Program-made: the position numbers and the translations under genes | The notes under the pieces: generated by a model | Databases searched by the model: none | What the model saw: the letters and a program-made list of their open reading frames with translations, nothing else | Told to the model about the DNA's origin: nothing | Origin: Chrysoperla carnea | Taxonomy: Eukaryota; Arthropoda; Insecta; Neuroptera; Chrysopidae | DNA: 64,000 bases | Reading direction: 5' to 3' | Assembly: GCF_905475395.1 (NCBI RefSeq) | Contig: NC_058338.1 | Location: 46,535,935 to 46,599,934 of the forward strand | In this document: positions 50,301 through 62,971 of the stretch, in pieces | Layout: every line of letters begins with the position of its first letter | Position numbering within the stretch: the stretch's first letter is position 1

Positions 50301-53141
50301 TTATTAATCTTATGATTTTTATAAGAAGTAGGTAACAATCTTTGGAATTAAATAATCATTAATTTTTTTTAGGCGTAAGACGTTTTGGTTGTAAAGAATG
50401 TGGTAAAAAATTTTATCTTAAAGAGAATTTAGTTGGTCATTCGTTAACTCATAAAAGAGCTGAAGTTAATGAACACGAAGTGCAATGTAAACAGTGCAAT
50501 AAAACGTAAGTTATTTAAGTTTTGTATCCTGTATATTATACGCAAGCGTGGTACCAGAAAATTTTTTGGAAGTGACAATATGAAATTTTCCCAAGCATTT
50601 TTTAAACTGTTTTTTTATTAATCATTAATTTAATATAATGTCATGTTCTCACATTTTAGTTTATTTCGTTGCCTAATGATCCTGAATTTTGTTTCCATTT
50701 CCTTACTCTTTGGTCGAGAGGTAATATCCCCCCCCCTCCTGGATCGGCGCTTGATTTTTAATACATAGGATAAATTTTAAATGCATATCTTATCTTACAG
50801 TTGTAAAAATCAATACATATTGGAACGACATTTGAAAACACACATTCCAATTAGTGAACGTTACATACATATATGCGATATTTGTAAACGGAAATTTGTT
50901 TCAGCGGAAACTTTAAAAACACACAAAGAACAATCTCATAAGTGTACGTATTTTATTCTTACTTTGTTTACATTGGTAGAGTAACAAATCGTGGATTCAT
51001 TATTGGAAATGCTTGTGCAATTTGTTACACTAGACAATTTAATAGGGAAAAATTTGTCTTATTTTTCATATAACAATCAGATATTTTATCTAAACCTACA
51101 GAAATACGTAACTCTTTCTCTTGCATCTAATCATTTTTTGAACTTATCTTATCTTATATATTTAAACGAGCAATTCTTGTATATATATAAATATATATAT
51201 ATCAACGATCTTGGAAATGGCTCCAACGATTTTCATGAAAATGAGTATGTAGGGGTTTTTTGGGGCGATAAGTCGATCTAGCTAGGTTTCATTTATCAGA
51301 AATGTCGTTTTATCCGTCTTTTCATGAAAAATTCATCAGACATCTATTGGTGTATAACGTAATTAATGAAATACAATGCAAATTATAACATAACAAAAAG
51401 GAGGCGTTTGAGTAGTCTAAAGTGAAAAATATGACTCTTGCTGACATCTATTGGCGAATAACCGAGCAAAGCTCGGTCATCCAGATATTATACATTATTA
51501 GCCATCATTACACATATGATCACATATATTTTAGCAACAAAATTTTAAAATATCTTTAAAAGTAAATTTAACACTTGATCACCATCATGGATCATAAGGC
51601 TTTCTTAAATGTTATCTTCCATTCTTCCACGAATCTCTATGCGAAATATTAAAGCGACTATTGCAGGACACTGACTGGGAGGCAAGCAAGCTGACCGCTT
51701 GAATCTAGCAGTACATTGTCAAAGTGAGGAAGAGTAAAAGGAAAAAAAGTTGACTCACCTTCTCAGTCACTGCTCCGTTATTTTTTTTATCTACCAAATT
51801 GGTTACTTTATTAATGTAAACCAAACCACAAAAAGAAATACGTTTATTTTGCAACGCAAATTATTTTATAGATGAAGAAACTTTCATTTGCGATGAATGC
51901 GGAAAACTTTTTAAATCTAAATATCGTTTAGCTGAACACACGAATATTCATAAAAATATAACATTCAGTTGTGAAATATGCTCCAAAGCGTAAGTTTAAT
52001 GATGCTAATGGTTTTCAAGCTTCAAAATTCCTGAATGCTATTTCATTTATTCAAAGTTTTATAGGGTCTTATTTTCAAGACTTTGCAGTAAGTAAATAAA
52101 GATCTATTATATGGTTGGCTTGACTATTCAAAATTATGAGATTCCATTCAGGATTTTTGTATTAATCTTTTACGGTGGCATTATTAAAATATAAAAATTT
52201 GTTTATAGTTTCAACAGTGTACCCGCGTTAAAAACTCATAAATTAACGCATATGGAAAAAAGAGTTGAATGTCCAGTATGTGGAATGAAATTCCGCCGAA
52301 CTGGTCAATTAACTCGGCATTCAACAATACATTCGGGTAAACGGCCACATGAATGTGCATATTGTCATAAGCAATTTCGACAAAAATATGCCCTCAAGGT
52401 AAGCTATAATATTCTACCCATATAGACCAGTTTCTAGCCCGAAAAAAAGTCATTGATTACGAAATATGAGCCAACACGTCAAAAAAGAGTCATTGATTAT
52501 GATTTATGCCCTAACATGTCAAGTAAGAGATCCCTTCACAACAATAAGGGGTCAGTAAGGTCAGTGTAATACATCTTGGGTATGGAAAATTGAATGTTCA
52601 TTATTTCTCGAAGTGAGTGAAAATCACTGGATTAAACTAGAATTGATATTGTAAGAAATCTTCCTAATTTAATGTGTATAGTCTCTGTGTCAACCGTTCG
52701 AGCGACACTATTTCACCATGTTGTTTCGGTGTGAACTTAATCAGTTAAAAAATGGCAAAATACTTTTTAAAACGGCCCCCAAAATGTTCTTTGGAAGAAA
52801 AATTTTTATAGAAAACCATTTTCCTATCTAATATTGCGGAGTCCTTTTCTCAATGTTTACACATACCGACATAAAATATATATCTGTATAATTCGTAAGC
52901 AATGCCTCTTCTTCAGTCATATTTACACTCTTAAATAGATTAGTATCTAATGATTAATAATAATAGAATATTTTGTTTAAAGGTACATATGCGACAACAT
53001 ACTGGTGAACGTCCTTATTCGTGTATAGAATGCAATCATTTCTTTGCCAATGATGGTAATTTTATAAAGCATTTAAAAGGACGTCATGGTCTGCAGAACG
53101 TTTCCATTGCAAATCGGCATCGATATCCATTTGATAATTAA
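43594..53141 (+). CDS. ZAD and multi-C2H2 zinc-finger protein (10 exons)
   Basis: A putative DNA-binding transcription factor of the arthropod-expanded ZAD class. Exons: 43594-43948, 44010-44093, 46091-46459, 46924-47052, 48466-48810, 50373-50505, 50801-50943, 51872-51989, 52209-52398, 52983-53141; 2025 nt, 674 aa. The N-terminal ZAD has zinc ligands C7, C10, C53 and C56, and normally mediates dimerisation. An acidic linker follows (exons 1-2). About 15 C2H2 fingers come next, from WKCYKCNIRVQNAECLEKH in exon 3 to YSCIECNHFF in exon 10. TGERP-type linkers are rare. Finger 4 (exon 4) is short by four residues between its second Cys and first His. Several fingers are split by introns. The first in-frame ATG at 43594 starts just before the ZAD. 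Specific orthology is not recognised. Confidence 0.88.
44393..45008 (+). mobile_element. Non-autonomous hAT element with intact 8-bp TSD
   Basis: Ends CAGGGACGGATTTATG and CGTAAATCCGCCCCTG are inverted repeats, flanked by a perfect 8-bp duplication CTGCTTGT (44385-44392 and 45009-45016), diagnostic of hAT. An 83-codon open frame at 44582-44833 retains the hAT dimerisation signature (NCTAERSFSCLKRIKTYLR, then NRLNSLAIMCIE), as in zinc-finger MYM-type/TTF transposases. The rest of the transposase is deleted, so the element depends on another copy. It sits in intron 2 of the zinc-finger gene. Confidence 0.85.
45384..46040. mobile_element. Element with long inverted repeats, zinc-finger gene intron 2
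   Basis: Arms at about 45711-45858 and 45893-46040 are near-perfect inverse copies around a 34-bp loop; the junction reads GTCAGCCAAG ... CTTGGCTGAC. The motif CGACTTCAAA occurs in both arms, and the related CTGACTTCAAA starts the 45384 end. A 26-base T tract lies at 45427-45452. There is no coding capacity. The right arm ends about 50 bp before the acceptor of exon 3. Confidence 0.65.
47281..47316. repeat. Poly(A) tract of about 36 bases
   Basis: An uninterrupted A run lies in intron 4 of the zinc-finger gene. It could be the tail of a retroposed sequence, but no recognisable body or target duplication was found next to it. Confidence 0.7.
49294..49366 (+). tRNA. tRNA-Ile (AAT anticodon), second identical copy
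   Basis: Same 73 nt as at 33308, including the T:C mismatch in the T stem, with discriminator A at 49367 and a T-run terminator right after. It lies in intron 5 of the zinc-finger gene, on the same strand. Flanks are unrelated apart from an AATAATT-like start, so the duplication was limited to roughly the gene itself or is old. Confidence 0.9.
51180..51500 (+). repeat. Interspersed repeat fragment in zinc-finger gene intron 7
   Basis: This stretch starts with an (AT)n-like tract (TATATATAAATATATATATA, near 51180), then ATCAACGATCTTGGAAATGG and GGGGCGATAAGTCGATCTAG, and ends GAGCAAAGCTCGGTCATCC. The text is typical of an insect interspersed repeat of non-LTR or related origin, from memory. 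It has no coding capacity. Confidence 0.35.
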
Positions 53142-53907
53142 ATAATTGAAACATTCCTCTTAGAGATCGATAAATTTCTTTCAAATAACATAGATGTCTG
53201 AAGTCAAGTTTGATCAATTATCATTTTCGATTAATGAATGTATATTGATTAAGATATTTTACCTAAAGATCGAATTCTTTAAGTAAAATTAAGCTCTCTA
53301 TTGACTTACGAATTAATTGTCAATCGGAATTAATATGTAAAATAGTATAAAATTCAGCTCTCTAATTTAATTCGAACTACTAATTAAATATATAAACAAT
53401 GTTATATCATGTCATTAGAATTTTATTAACAAACTTCATAAAAATATATCATACAAGTTGAAAGTTGTGGAAGCAGTTAATGTTCGATGAGTAGAAATCA
53501 AAAAATTAGAGAAAGCATTTATGATGTTCGAAAAAATAAATATTCTCTGCATGTGTGTGGTAAATTTTCTTTTACGAGAAAAAAAGAACAAGAAAGGTTG
53601 ATGAAGAATAGGGCCTAAGAAACTAAGCATATTTAGAAATAAAATAATTTCTTAAAGGTTTTCACTAAGCAAAAAACAAATTTATATAATTATTTCTGAA
53701 GCAAGGTGGTTTGCAAGATGGCGATAGAAAAGGCGAATCGTAACGACAGTTTATCAGAAATATTTTATTAACTGATGAATTGTCTTTTTCATTACGTAGA
53801 AAATATAAATTTTACTAATTTCAAGAACGTGCCCTTGAACGTGGTAACGTGCCCCTCAGCTCAATAATTATCGATTTAAAAAAATCAATCATAAAATAAA
53901 GAAAATA

Positions 53908-54243
53908 GTGAAAAAAATGTCACCGATATTTCAATCCACCTCAGTATAGACTCGACATCCCCTCAATAATTCCATTTTAGAGGCCACCTATAACATCAAG
54001 CTTGTGAATCTGTAAAGTTTCAACAAAATGATTACCCTACACATAATGGTATGAGAGTAATACTGTTCCTAAAATAATAAAAAATTGACAACGATATCTC
54101 AATCCACCTCAGTATTGACTCGGAATACTCTCAATAACTTCATTTTAGAGGCCGCCTATGACATCAAGTTCGTGAATCTGCAAAGTTTCAACAAAATGAT
54201 TGCCCTATACATATTGCTATGGAAATAATATTGTTCCTAAAAT
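53908..54243. repeat. Two-copy tandem duplication, period 168 bp
   Basis: The motif TCAATCCACCTCAGTAT occurs at 53931 and again at 54099. Both units continue through TTTTAGAGGCC, GTGAATCTG and AGTTTCAACAAAATGATT to TGTTCCTAAAAT at 54075 and 54243. The copies have diverged by scattered substitutions. No coding potential was seen. Confidence 0.8.
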
Positions 54244-54609
54244 GTTCTTGTTTAGGAACATCTTCGGATCTATATCTAAGCGAAACATTTTTGTAGTATT
54301 TTCTTAAACAATTTTCAATAGCATGATTTAAAAAATTTCAAAAATTAACACAAATAATTATTATTCAATTTTTACAATAAACTTAATTCGGAAAAAATAA
54401 GTTGTTTCACTCATTTTTTAAAGTTTATTTTTATTTTATTCACCGAACTTTTCATTTCTTCCTACCTTCCAACTTGATTGTTGTTTTGTCAGAGATTTGA
54501 AATTCAAACGACTGTATTGTTATTTTTAAAATATTTTCATATTAAAATCCTTCTCTCCGCTCCGGACAAACATTATGGCATGGGCTATTCGAATTATTTC
54601 TAATAATAT

Positions 54610-54871
54610 GAAGAGAAGAGGTAAGGAGGACTATCTCTGTGTTACAAGAAATGTCTCGTAACGAAAACAAAATTAACATAGCGCTGGTGTTCTGAAATAT
54701 GTTTTTTTCTAAAAGAAAGTTCCAAAAGGTTTTGAATATTTCAGATTATACCTTCTTCACACTGACGCCCTTTTGGCCAGTAACTGAAATCTTTGAAATA
54801 TTATTTTACGCTTTTCAGTGGGCACTTTTTTAGTTAAACAAACATATGAGATAGTCTTTCTTTCTTCTACC
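54610..54871. mobile_element. Family B MITE copy
   Basis: The left end AGAGAAGAGGTAAGGAGGAC is matched by an inverted right end (GTCTTTCTTTCTTCTACC). Internal motifs resemble those of the 42206 pair, including the TTTTCAGTGGGCACTTTTT block. No coding capacity. Confidence 0.5.
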
Positions 54872-55617
54872 GTCCGTATCCAGTAAAAAACTCCCAGTAG
54901 AACAGCTCTTATTTAAATGAACTGTAAGTCAAACAAGACGAAACGGAAATCCAGTTATTCTCTTTTGAATGAATTTGAATCGCAATTTACAATTTTGAAC
55001 AAAGTACCAGAATGAGCAAGAAATTAAAATTATTTTTATCCGATTCAATCCGATTGATTTAAGATTCATTTAAGATTTTTACTAGCGATAATAAAGGCTC
55101 AATTACATTGTGAAAATTATTAATTATCTTACAGTGGTGATTATTCATAAAAAATCTCAATCCGGTTACTGGCCGGTTAGTATCCTTTTTTGTAAATAAT
55201 AAAACAGAAATCACAATGATAACATTCGCAGCTATTTAGCTACCAACTTTGTTTACGCACAAACATTTCTCTAGAAGCTATGACTATTAACAACCAGTTT
55301 TCTAGATTATTTGCTGTTAGCCGATAATTTTCAAGTTTCCAAGTAGCTTATAAATTCGCTGACTAGTAGCTAATAAAATTCGGCTAATGTAATTAAGCCT
55401 TGAGATAACTAGAAATATTTTTTGCTGGTTATTTGGTAGCAGTTACAAAATTGAAAATTAAATTGATTATTTAAATGTATTTTATTTTGCCAGAATTTTA
55501 TACACAAAAAACTACGGCATTTTCTTTTAAAACACTATACTTCTAAATACTGATTTTCTCGTTTGTATACATTTTTTCACTAAAATAAAATAAAATAATT
55601 AAATTAATTTTGTAATT

Positions 55618-58600
55618 TTAATTATTGGCTACAAATATTACCCTGAATGTTTTACGACGTGATTTTGCGTCGACAATTAATTGTGCTTGACGTTTTAAGT
55701 AGCCACGAGAAGGCACATCATCCTCATCTTCTGAACCTGAAATAATTGACAAAATAAATGGATAAATTTGGTAGTTTAAATGGAAAAAATGTAAATATCT
55801 GATTAAGGATGGCATTACCAGTTAGAGGTTGAGCCACTGGTCCATGCGTTGTCATTTGTGAAGCTGGTGATCGTGCTGTTAAAGTTGTGTACGATGGTGG
55901 ATATACAGCAACTTCCTCATCTGTACGACTTGTACTTGGTTCTTCAAAATTAACTGCTTCGTAAGCCTATAAAAATAGTTTTTCAAAACTGTCTTTTATT
56001 GAAAAACCCCTAAAACAATTCTTAGAAAGATCCCTTAAAAATTTTAGAACTTTGATTTCGTAATGGAGCGAATTGAGGAAACAGAGAGATGAACATATTG
56101 TTCCGAAATACGAACACCTTTTCTCAAGTCATTATATAACCATTAATAAAAGCTTGTTCTTTAATAAGTATTTATATTTAAATTTTTGTATGTACTCAAA
56201 CAACTAAGAGTAAGAATAGAGACCAAAATAAAACTGTACCTACAAAATCTGTAATTTCTATAAATCTGAAAAATAGGCCCCGGTCAGATAAAAATGAACA
56301 TAGTGTTCGAAAACCAGATAATAATAGCAATTTCTATCGTGCTAGATTAAGGATTTTGGAAAAAATGTAATTAAAAGAATACGCTCTTAAACTAGGACAT
56401 CGAGCCACGGGACTATATATACAGAGTCCTATATATTAAACAAAGATATCAAGGCTCAAAAGGATAGGGTAGCAATATGTGAAATTGACAAAGTCATTAT
56501 CTCATGAATTCTTAAGGGTTCATAGACAAAAAAGTTGCATTTGTGCTTTTAATTTCAAATAAAACACTAGAAATACAAATCGTTAAATTGTACCAACTTC
56601 TGGAAATCATTTTTTCAATACAAACCAATTTTGGAGGTTGTTCTAAATCATCCACAGCGCTATCATGATCGATAATATCGGTTGTGTGTACATACAACAT
56701 AATATGCAAACGTTCCAATATCATTTTTATTAATTCTTGTATATATTCTGGTTGTCCAGGTGGTTCATTTTCAATCTCTTTCATTTCTGGAGTTTCATCA
56801 ACGTTTTCATCATATTCACCAAATTGCGGCATTAGAGTACAACGTAATGATACACATAAATTATGTAATACTTCTGCTATTATAGCAAATGCATCTTGAT
56901 GTTTATTTAATAATTCTTCAACACCTTGTTCATGTTCTCTTTCTGCTTCGATTTCATCTTCATATTTAGCAATTTGGGCGATGATCCTATATGTAGGTAA
57001 GAAAATATTCTAAGTTAAGAAAAATATCGTTCAGGTATAGGTAATGCTTTCATTTTAAAACCCCCGACGCAAAAAGAAGGGTGTTATATGTTTGACCGCT
57101 ATGGGTGTGTGTAAAGAATTAAGGGTACATTTCTATTAATTTTTTTTTTTTTGAAATTTATGTTTTATTTATGAACAAATTTGATCCTTTACTAAACTCT
57201 TAATATTATCATATTTTGGCTTGGTTAATCTTCGCCCTCCTGTTATTTATGTCTGCATAATAAGCAAATTTGACTGTTTTGTATAAACATTTGTTGAAGA
57301 ATATGAATCTTTGAAAAACTATACTAACTCGTCTTGATCTTTATCTGATGAAATTTTGTACATTTCCAATTCACATATCATTTTCTGCTTTTGTTTTTCA
57401 ACTAATTCTTTTTTATCTTCAGTTGTACTTCGTAATTGTTTTAAGCGCATGAATGTTTTTCGTTGTGCTTGAAAGCGCTCAAACACTTCTGGTATACTCA
57501 TTGCACCTGTTTCAAAAATATAAAGAAAAGTGTTATTGATCTGGGAAAATAACCGGAATTATTTTACCAGTCGCTTCCTTTAAAGTAGTAAAGGCTTCTT
57601 CCATAGTCACATTGTCCTTTTCCAATGTGTCTTCTTCTGGCTCGGATTCATCAGAGTTTGGTTCGCTACTTTGTCGCACAGTTGGTCCAGATTTCATTGC
57701 ATCCATAATAATTTGCCGTTCTAAACGATGTAATTCCATACGGCGTACCTCAACTTTACGCCGACTTTCATTTAATTGCTCATCTCTGTCTTTACTCGCA
57801 TCTAATGCTGCTTTTTGTTCATTTTCTAATATGTTGAAGATTTCGTCTCTCATTTTTGTTGCGTCATTGCTGATTTTCTAAAAAACAGGTTAAAACAAAC
57901 AATTGACTAAGTTAATTGTTGAAATACCCTGTATGGAAAGTGTTGAACGGACTTTTAGCCGAAATTTGAATTTCGAAAACTTTCTAATTTATATTCTATA
58001 ATTTTTTTCATTTTTTGAGAATCTTTCACAATACTACGAATTGAAGCTACCTGCAAATTTTCAACTGTCTATCTTTTATAATTTTGGAGTAAATGGACAT
58101 CAAAGTTTTGTCTTAATTAGCGCTCTCACGGGTAAAAAGTGATTGAAGAAATGTTTCAAACTAAATTTGTTTATTTTTTATATAAGGATCATTTTATATA
58201 TTTAACCTTTTGTTGTATCTCTAACAGTTTACAAGATGGATCTTATGGATCCAAGACCCAATTGACCTATGCTGCTCATTTATGAACTCAAACTTACTTT
58301 TTACGTCTTGAGCAAGCTATAAAAAATTTAGCTTGATATCTGTTTTCAGACAAAATATTTAATGCAATAAATGGTGGAAATCCATAAACAAATACAAAAT
58401 TAACAAATTAAGTTAATAATATTAATAAATATAAATTCCCACAGTTATATCAAAGAATATATCTGTATTCTTTGGTTATATTATGATATACAATAATTGC
58501 GTTTAAGGTTGTTGTCCCGCTATGGGCATATTGTCGGAAAATTCTAAATTTTTTTATATTTACAATTATCATAAAAATTTGAAATCGATTGACTTGAAAA

Positions 58601-61600
58601 TCGAAATAAATTTAATTTAATTTTAAGTTCGGATAATTAACATGCAAAGCGTAGGAGAGGCTGTGTTTTTAGCAAGTTTTTAATTCTAGAAATAAAACTA
58701 ACCGCCAGATATTTGAAAAAAACTAATTGTACATTGTTGTATTTTTTCTGAGTTAAAAAGAAAAAACCAAAATTATTTACCATTGTTAACATTTAATAAC
58801 CCAAAGTTAATCAATTTTATTGTTTAACAGAAACGAATATAGTTAGACTATTGATGGTTGAAGAGAGATATCTAAGTGGACAGAATTGTAAAAAAAATTT
58901 TATACACATTGTAAAGCTAAAAACAACATATATACACAATGTTCGGTTAACATCTAGGCATATGTTTATCACGAGTATGACAGAATACATGCGTTAAGCA
59001 ATGCATCTAAGAAAGAGGTGTTATATACATGTGTTGAAGCTTCGATATGCGTTGAGTTAGTTGTAAGACGCTTGGGATATTTGTATTCAACAAAAAACCC
59101 CCACTCTCTGCAGGCACACAAAAGAAGAACTATCGGATAGCTTAAAGGACATCGAAGCCACGATACAAGTCACTTTTGCAATTTCATATAATATCTATAT
59201 TACCTCTTACTTAGATAAATTGCTTAACGCATGTACTCTATCATACTCGTGATAGGCATATGCCTAGATGTAAACCGAACATTGTGTATATTATTACACT
59301 TCAAGCTGTACGTACTCTTACTGTACATAAACAAAAACTTTTTACAATACTATATTGAGACAACAGCCTTAATATGATTCCCAACAATGATTTTAGTAAT
59401 ATATATCTATAAAGTCAGAAAGTGTAATCCTTGTTTGTAAACATACGTATATTACGTTTAAATAAGTTGGAATTTTATAACAATTATTTACAAAATGTAT
59501 TTAATTTGATAACTGGAATCAGATAAATGCTTGTTAAAATATCTTTTAGTTTTTTTTACATTTGGTATTTATAATAACAAGGAAGGATTTAGCTTTACTT
59601 AGGTACTTAACCTTTCTCATTTTTTAAATTTCAAAAACAATAATTGTTTATTCCCTTTTGTCGTTAAAATGAGATAACTAACCGTTTATGTTACTGAACT
59701 CTCATTCTAATTATCTTAAAAAGTGTGTGAGTTATCTACTACTCCCTGGCTTCGTTTTTTCTAAATATTCCACAGTTAATACTTAATGATAAGAAGGGGG
59801 CGAATAACAAATAGAATGGGGACTTCTACGAGTCTCTAAATAATATACATAAGTGGATATTTGGTAATTGTGCATACACCCTCTACAAATGTCATCGTCA
59901 AAAATTCGCAGATTGTAGAAATAATAATTATATTGACAGTATCTAAGAGAAATCGTGTTATTCAGGCGATTAGAATTGACAACCCTCGATTAGTATCTTG
60001 AAGCCAAGAGGCAAAGAGGTTCTATCTAGATATCAACTTCTTATACTCTCCATCGAATCTTTCATACTATAAATTTGGGCAATTCTCAAGAGAGCAAGAG
60101 TTTGGAAGAGCAGTGGGAAATCGATTTCAGTGATTCTTAATTAATTATAACGTTCAAAACAGCTATATATTTTCGGTTTCAGCACAAATACTAGCCAATG
60201 CTATAATTGATTGTTTTTAATTGACTTCCACTTAGTAACGATACTCGTCACAAAAATATACCTGAAACAAGCACAACAGGCATGGCCAGATCTCGAAGTT
60301 TTTCGAAATTATCGATTGCGAGCATGATTACTTATACTTTTTGACGTTCAAACATCGGAGCACCTAGTACTTGACGAAACTTTCGCTAACAGGAATCAAA
60401 TTATAAAATAATTATAATTAAACAATACTTTTCTTACACTTTAGAAATGAATTAACTTACTTGTAAACGTTTAATTTCTTTTTCTTGTACTTTAATTGCC
60501 GTCTCTAACTTTTTTAACGCATTCTCAAATCGCACACTATCTGATATTAAATTATCTTTTATGCTACGATATTTACGTTTAATATGAATAGCTTCACTTG
60601 CTTGTAAATTAATTCGATGTATTTCATTTTCCAAATCAATTTTTTTCTAAAATGTAACTTATTAACAATAACGATTTATCTGGATATATGGATAATTGGT
60701 TACCTTAATTAGTGGATTATCTTCGGGTGCTGAATTTTTAATTTGTGTATGTTTTTGTTGCAGTTCTTGATATACTTTTGCTAATTGTTTCATTTGACGC
60801 TCTTTCTAAAAAAATTAAGGCAATTGAATTATTTATTGATGCTTTCGTTTTCCATACAATATATGCAATAACTTTCTGAGCACAAATATATGGAAGGATT
60901 TATAAGTCTGATACATGTTAATACTCTGACATCACAATGAAAATAGTAATAATACTCATTTGTAGGCTGAAACATAAACTCAAAATCTTGCATTTTCTAA
61001 AGAAAACTAGACGAAATATAGCAGCTTTGGGATTCATCATCAATAAATATGTTATTTCTTATTAATTCGAAACCATCCGAAGGAAGATATTTTTAGTTTG
61101 AATTTGACTGATTTCAACTACTGATATCTCCGAAATTAAACATTTTAAGAAGTAAAATTTACTGTATATATTTAAAATTTGCTTAAAGTGCGTCCATTTG
61201 TCGATTCCAAGGGTAAAAAATAAACATTTTTCATTGCGAAAAGAGTTAATTAAAAGGGGCTGTACCCTCAGAATAAAGCATTTTATTAAAATATATCTCC
61301 TTCAAGAACATTCCGAAACGGGACATATTTTAATAAAATTTACATTTAATAAAATTTTGGAGCGTGTCTGGTCAAAATCTACCCCGATTCAAATGATGTC
61401 CAAGCAGTGTGAACCCGCTGCTCATTCGAAAACTTGTGTTTGTATTTTAGACTCAAATTTCACGAATCCCTACTTTTTCTTGCCATAGGTTGAAAGTCAA
61501 AGAAAAATTAGTCTACAATTTTACAAAATATTTTACGTTTAATATTTGAAATCCAAGAGTATATTGAAAAATATTTCAATATACCTATAATTATCGTCTT

Positions 61601-62971
61601 CGTGTTTATGACAATGCTATAGTCATATACAAAACTAGCGGCCCCGACGGACGTTGTCCCGTAAAAACGTAACTCCAATTCATGAATACCTATACTACGT
61701 TTAGCCTGTCCGCTAAACCCCAATTTAACTCCTATTTATTGGAGTGGCCTGACCTTTGATAGTAGAGCTCGCTGCGCTCGCATATGGCTCTAATAAATGC
61801 CTATTGACAATACCTGAATACTATTAAAAATACATAGTACACATAGTATACATAATGTGATATGATTTATATGCGCTCCCACCATTTAATGAAATTTCAT
61901 TTTTTTGGTACGGAGCCCTCAAAAACAGTTGTACTGGACCAAATTGTAAATCTAAACCATTCTCGAATCTCCACGAACACACACAAAAAATTTCATCAAA
62001 ATCGGTCCAGCCGTCTAGGAGGAGTTCAATTACATACACACGCACACAAGAAATATATATATTAAGATATAATGGTTCTAGTCTTAAATCTATTTTGTAA
62101 GAATGGGTAGGCAACAGCTACAACATAGCAGTATCTAAAACTGCATAGAATAAACACTATTAAATTAAAATTTTTGCTACCTGTTTTGATTTGTATTTAA
62201 TCAAATCATATTTTTTCCGCAAATCAATGACTTTTAGATCAACAATTTCTTGTGCATGATCATAAGGTTTATCGGCAACTATTGGTGGTAAACTTCCAGA
62301 TAATTTTTGTGGTAATTCCTTCAAATCAACTGTACCGCGCGCTTGTTTTAATTTACTTATTAATTCAGCAATTTCTCGTTTTAAACGTAATATTTTATCA
62401 GCATTCGCTTTACGTTCAGCATCACATGATTCAAATAATGCTTTCCTTTGGCCCTCTAAAATTAGGAAAATTGATATTTTGTGCTTAGCTTAGCATAATA
62501 GTTCTATAGTATATGTAATCAATTATTGGCTATTTTTTTATTTTATTCGTATGGAAATTTAAAATTTCAAGGTTATCAAAAAAAATTGAATATCAAATTA
62601 ATAGAGGCTGATCATAAAAAACTCCATAGGGCAGGGTGTTGCACCTCTTCAAGAGGGCCAGAGACAGTTAGTTTTCCGCTTTCAAGAATTCTTCGAATTT
62701 GATTTTTTATTTAATAAATTTTGATATTATAAATTTTTTCCTACTGTCCTGTCCCTCCCCCCCTGGCCAACTGACTGCGACACCTTTGATATAAACTAAA
62801 TGAAAACAACTCAATTTTATCCAAATTTTTTGCAATGATTTTTTGTACAATTACCTACTTAATATTTTTTAATTTTCACTAACCTGATAATTGTATCTTT
62901 TTCTTAATTTCAAATATTTGTTTATTTGTTTCTCTTAAGCCTTCATCAGAATTATCCTCCAAATTTTCCAT
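55618..62971 (-). CDS. ODAD3: ODAD3 (CCDC151), outer dynein arm docking subunit (9 exons)
   Basis: A coiled-coil protein of the outer dynein arm docking complex on axonemal doublets; in an insect it most likely serves the sperm flagellum and ciliated sensory neurons. Exons: 62884-62971, 62181-62455, 60704-60805, 60461-60646, 57568-57877, 57329-57506, 56626-56986, 55819-55966, 55618-55736; 1767 nt, 588 aa (human about 595). Long heptad-rich K/E/R/L stretches run through exons 2-7. Family-like blocks include GQRKALFES, DKILRLKREI, MEEAFTTLKEATG followed by FERFQAQRKTFMRLK, and a basic C-terminus, GYLKRQAQLIVDAKSRRK, preceded by an acidic SEDEDD. Intron 4 (2.6 kb) holds a family A copy ending at the exon 5 acceptor and a foldback element. 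A possible GT lies near the last codons, so a further exon is not excluded. Confidence 0.88.
57059..57115 (+). repeat. Short interspersed repeat fragment, ODAD3 intron 6
   Basis: AACCCCCGACGCAAAAAGAA followed by GGGTGTTATATGTTTGACCG is the start of a repeat that I recall as common in insect genomes. Only about 55 bp are recognisable. Confidence 0.35.
57878..58345 (-). repeat. Family A repeat reaching the ODAD3 exon 5 acceptor
   Basis: This minus-strand copy includes the conserved tracts GACCCAATTG/CAATTGGGTC and GCGCTCTCACGGG, and the 3' end CAGGGTATTTCAACAATTAA. As in the full copy at 11408 it continues into CAATTGTTTGTTTTA, and here that sequence runs directly into the acceptor TTTTTTAG before exon 5. 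Confidence 0.6.
58931..59290. mobile_element. Foldback element with about 90-bp arms, ODAD3 intron 4
   Basis: The left arm (about 58933-59023: ACACAATGTTCGGTTAACAT, GGCATATG, ATCACGAGTATGA, CATGCGTTAAGCAAT) is inverted almost perfectly at about 59199-59289. The roughly 175-bp centre has no coding capacity. No clear target duplication was identified. Confidence 0.7.
61634..62073 (+). repeat. RTE-like non-autonomous retroelement, ODAD3 intron 2
   Basis: It begins ACTAGCGGCCCCGACGG and ends with the typical tail ATCAAAATCGGTCCAGCCGT, then CACACGCACACAAG and TATATATTAAGATA. This arrangement is typical, from memory, of short non-autonomous non-LTR elements in insects. It has no coding capacity. 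Confidence 0.45.

Larger units (their letters stand above)
53142..55617. other. Convergent zinc-finger gene / ODAD3 interval
   Basis: No gene was seen. It holds a two-copy tandem duplication (53908-54243) and one family B MITE (54610-54871). The 3' UTRs of both neighbours must lie at its edges, but no canonical AATAAA was placed with confidence. Confidence 0.5.

Noticed and set aside
57612-57881. 89-codon plus-strand open frame
   Set aside because: It is the antisense of ODAD3 exon 5, whose minus-strand reading is clearly coding.
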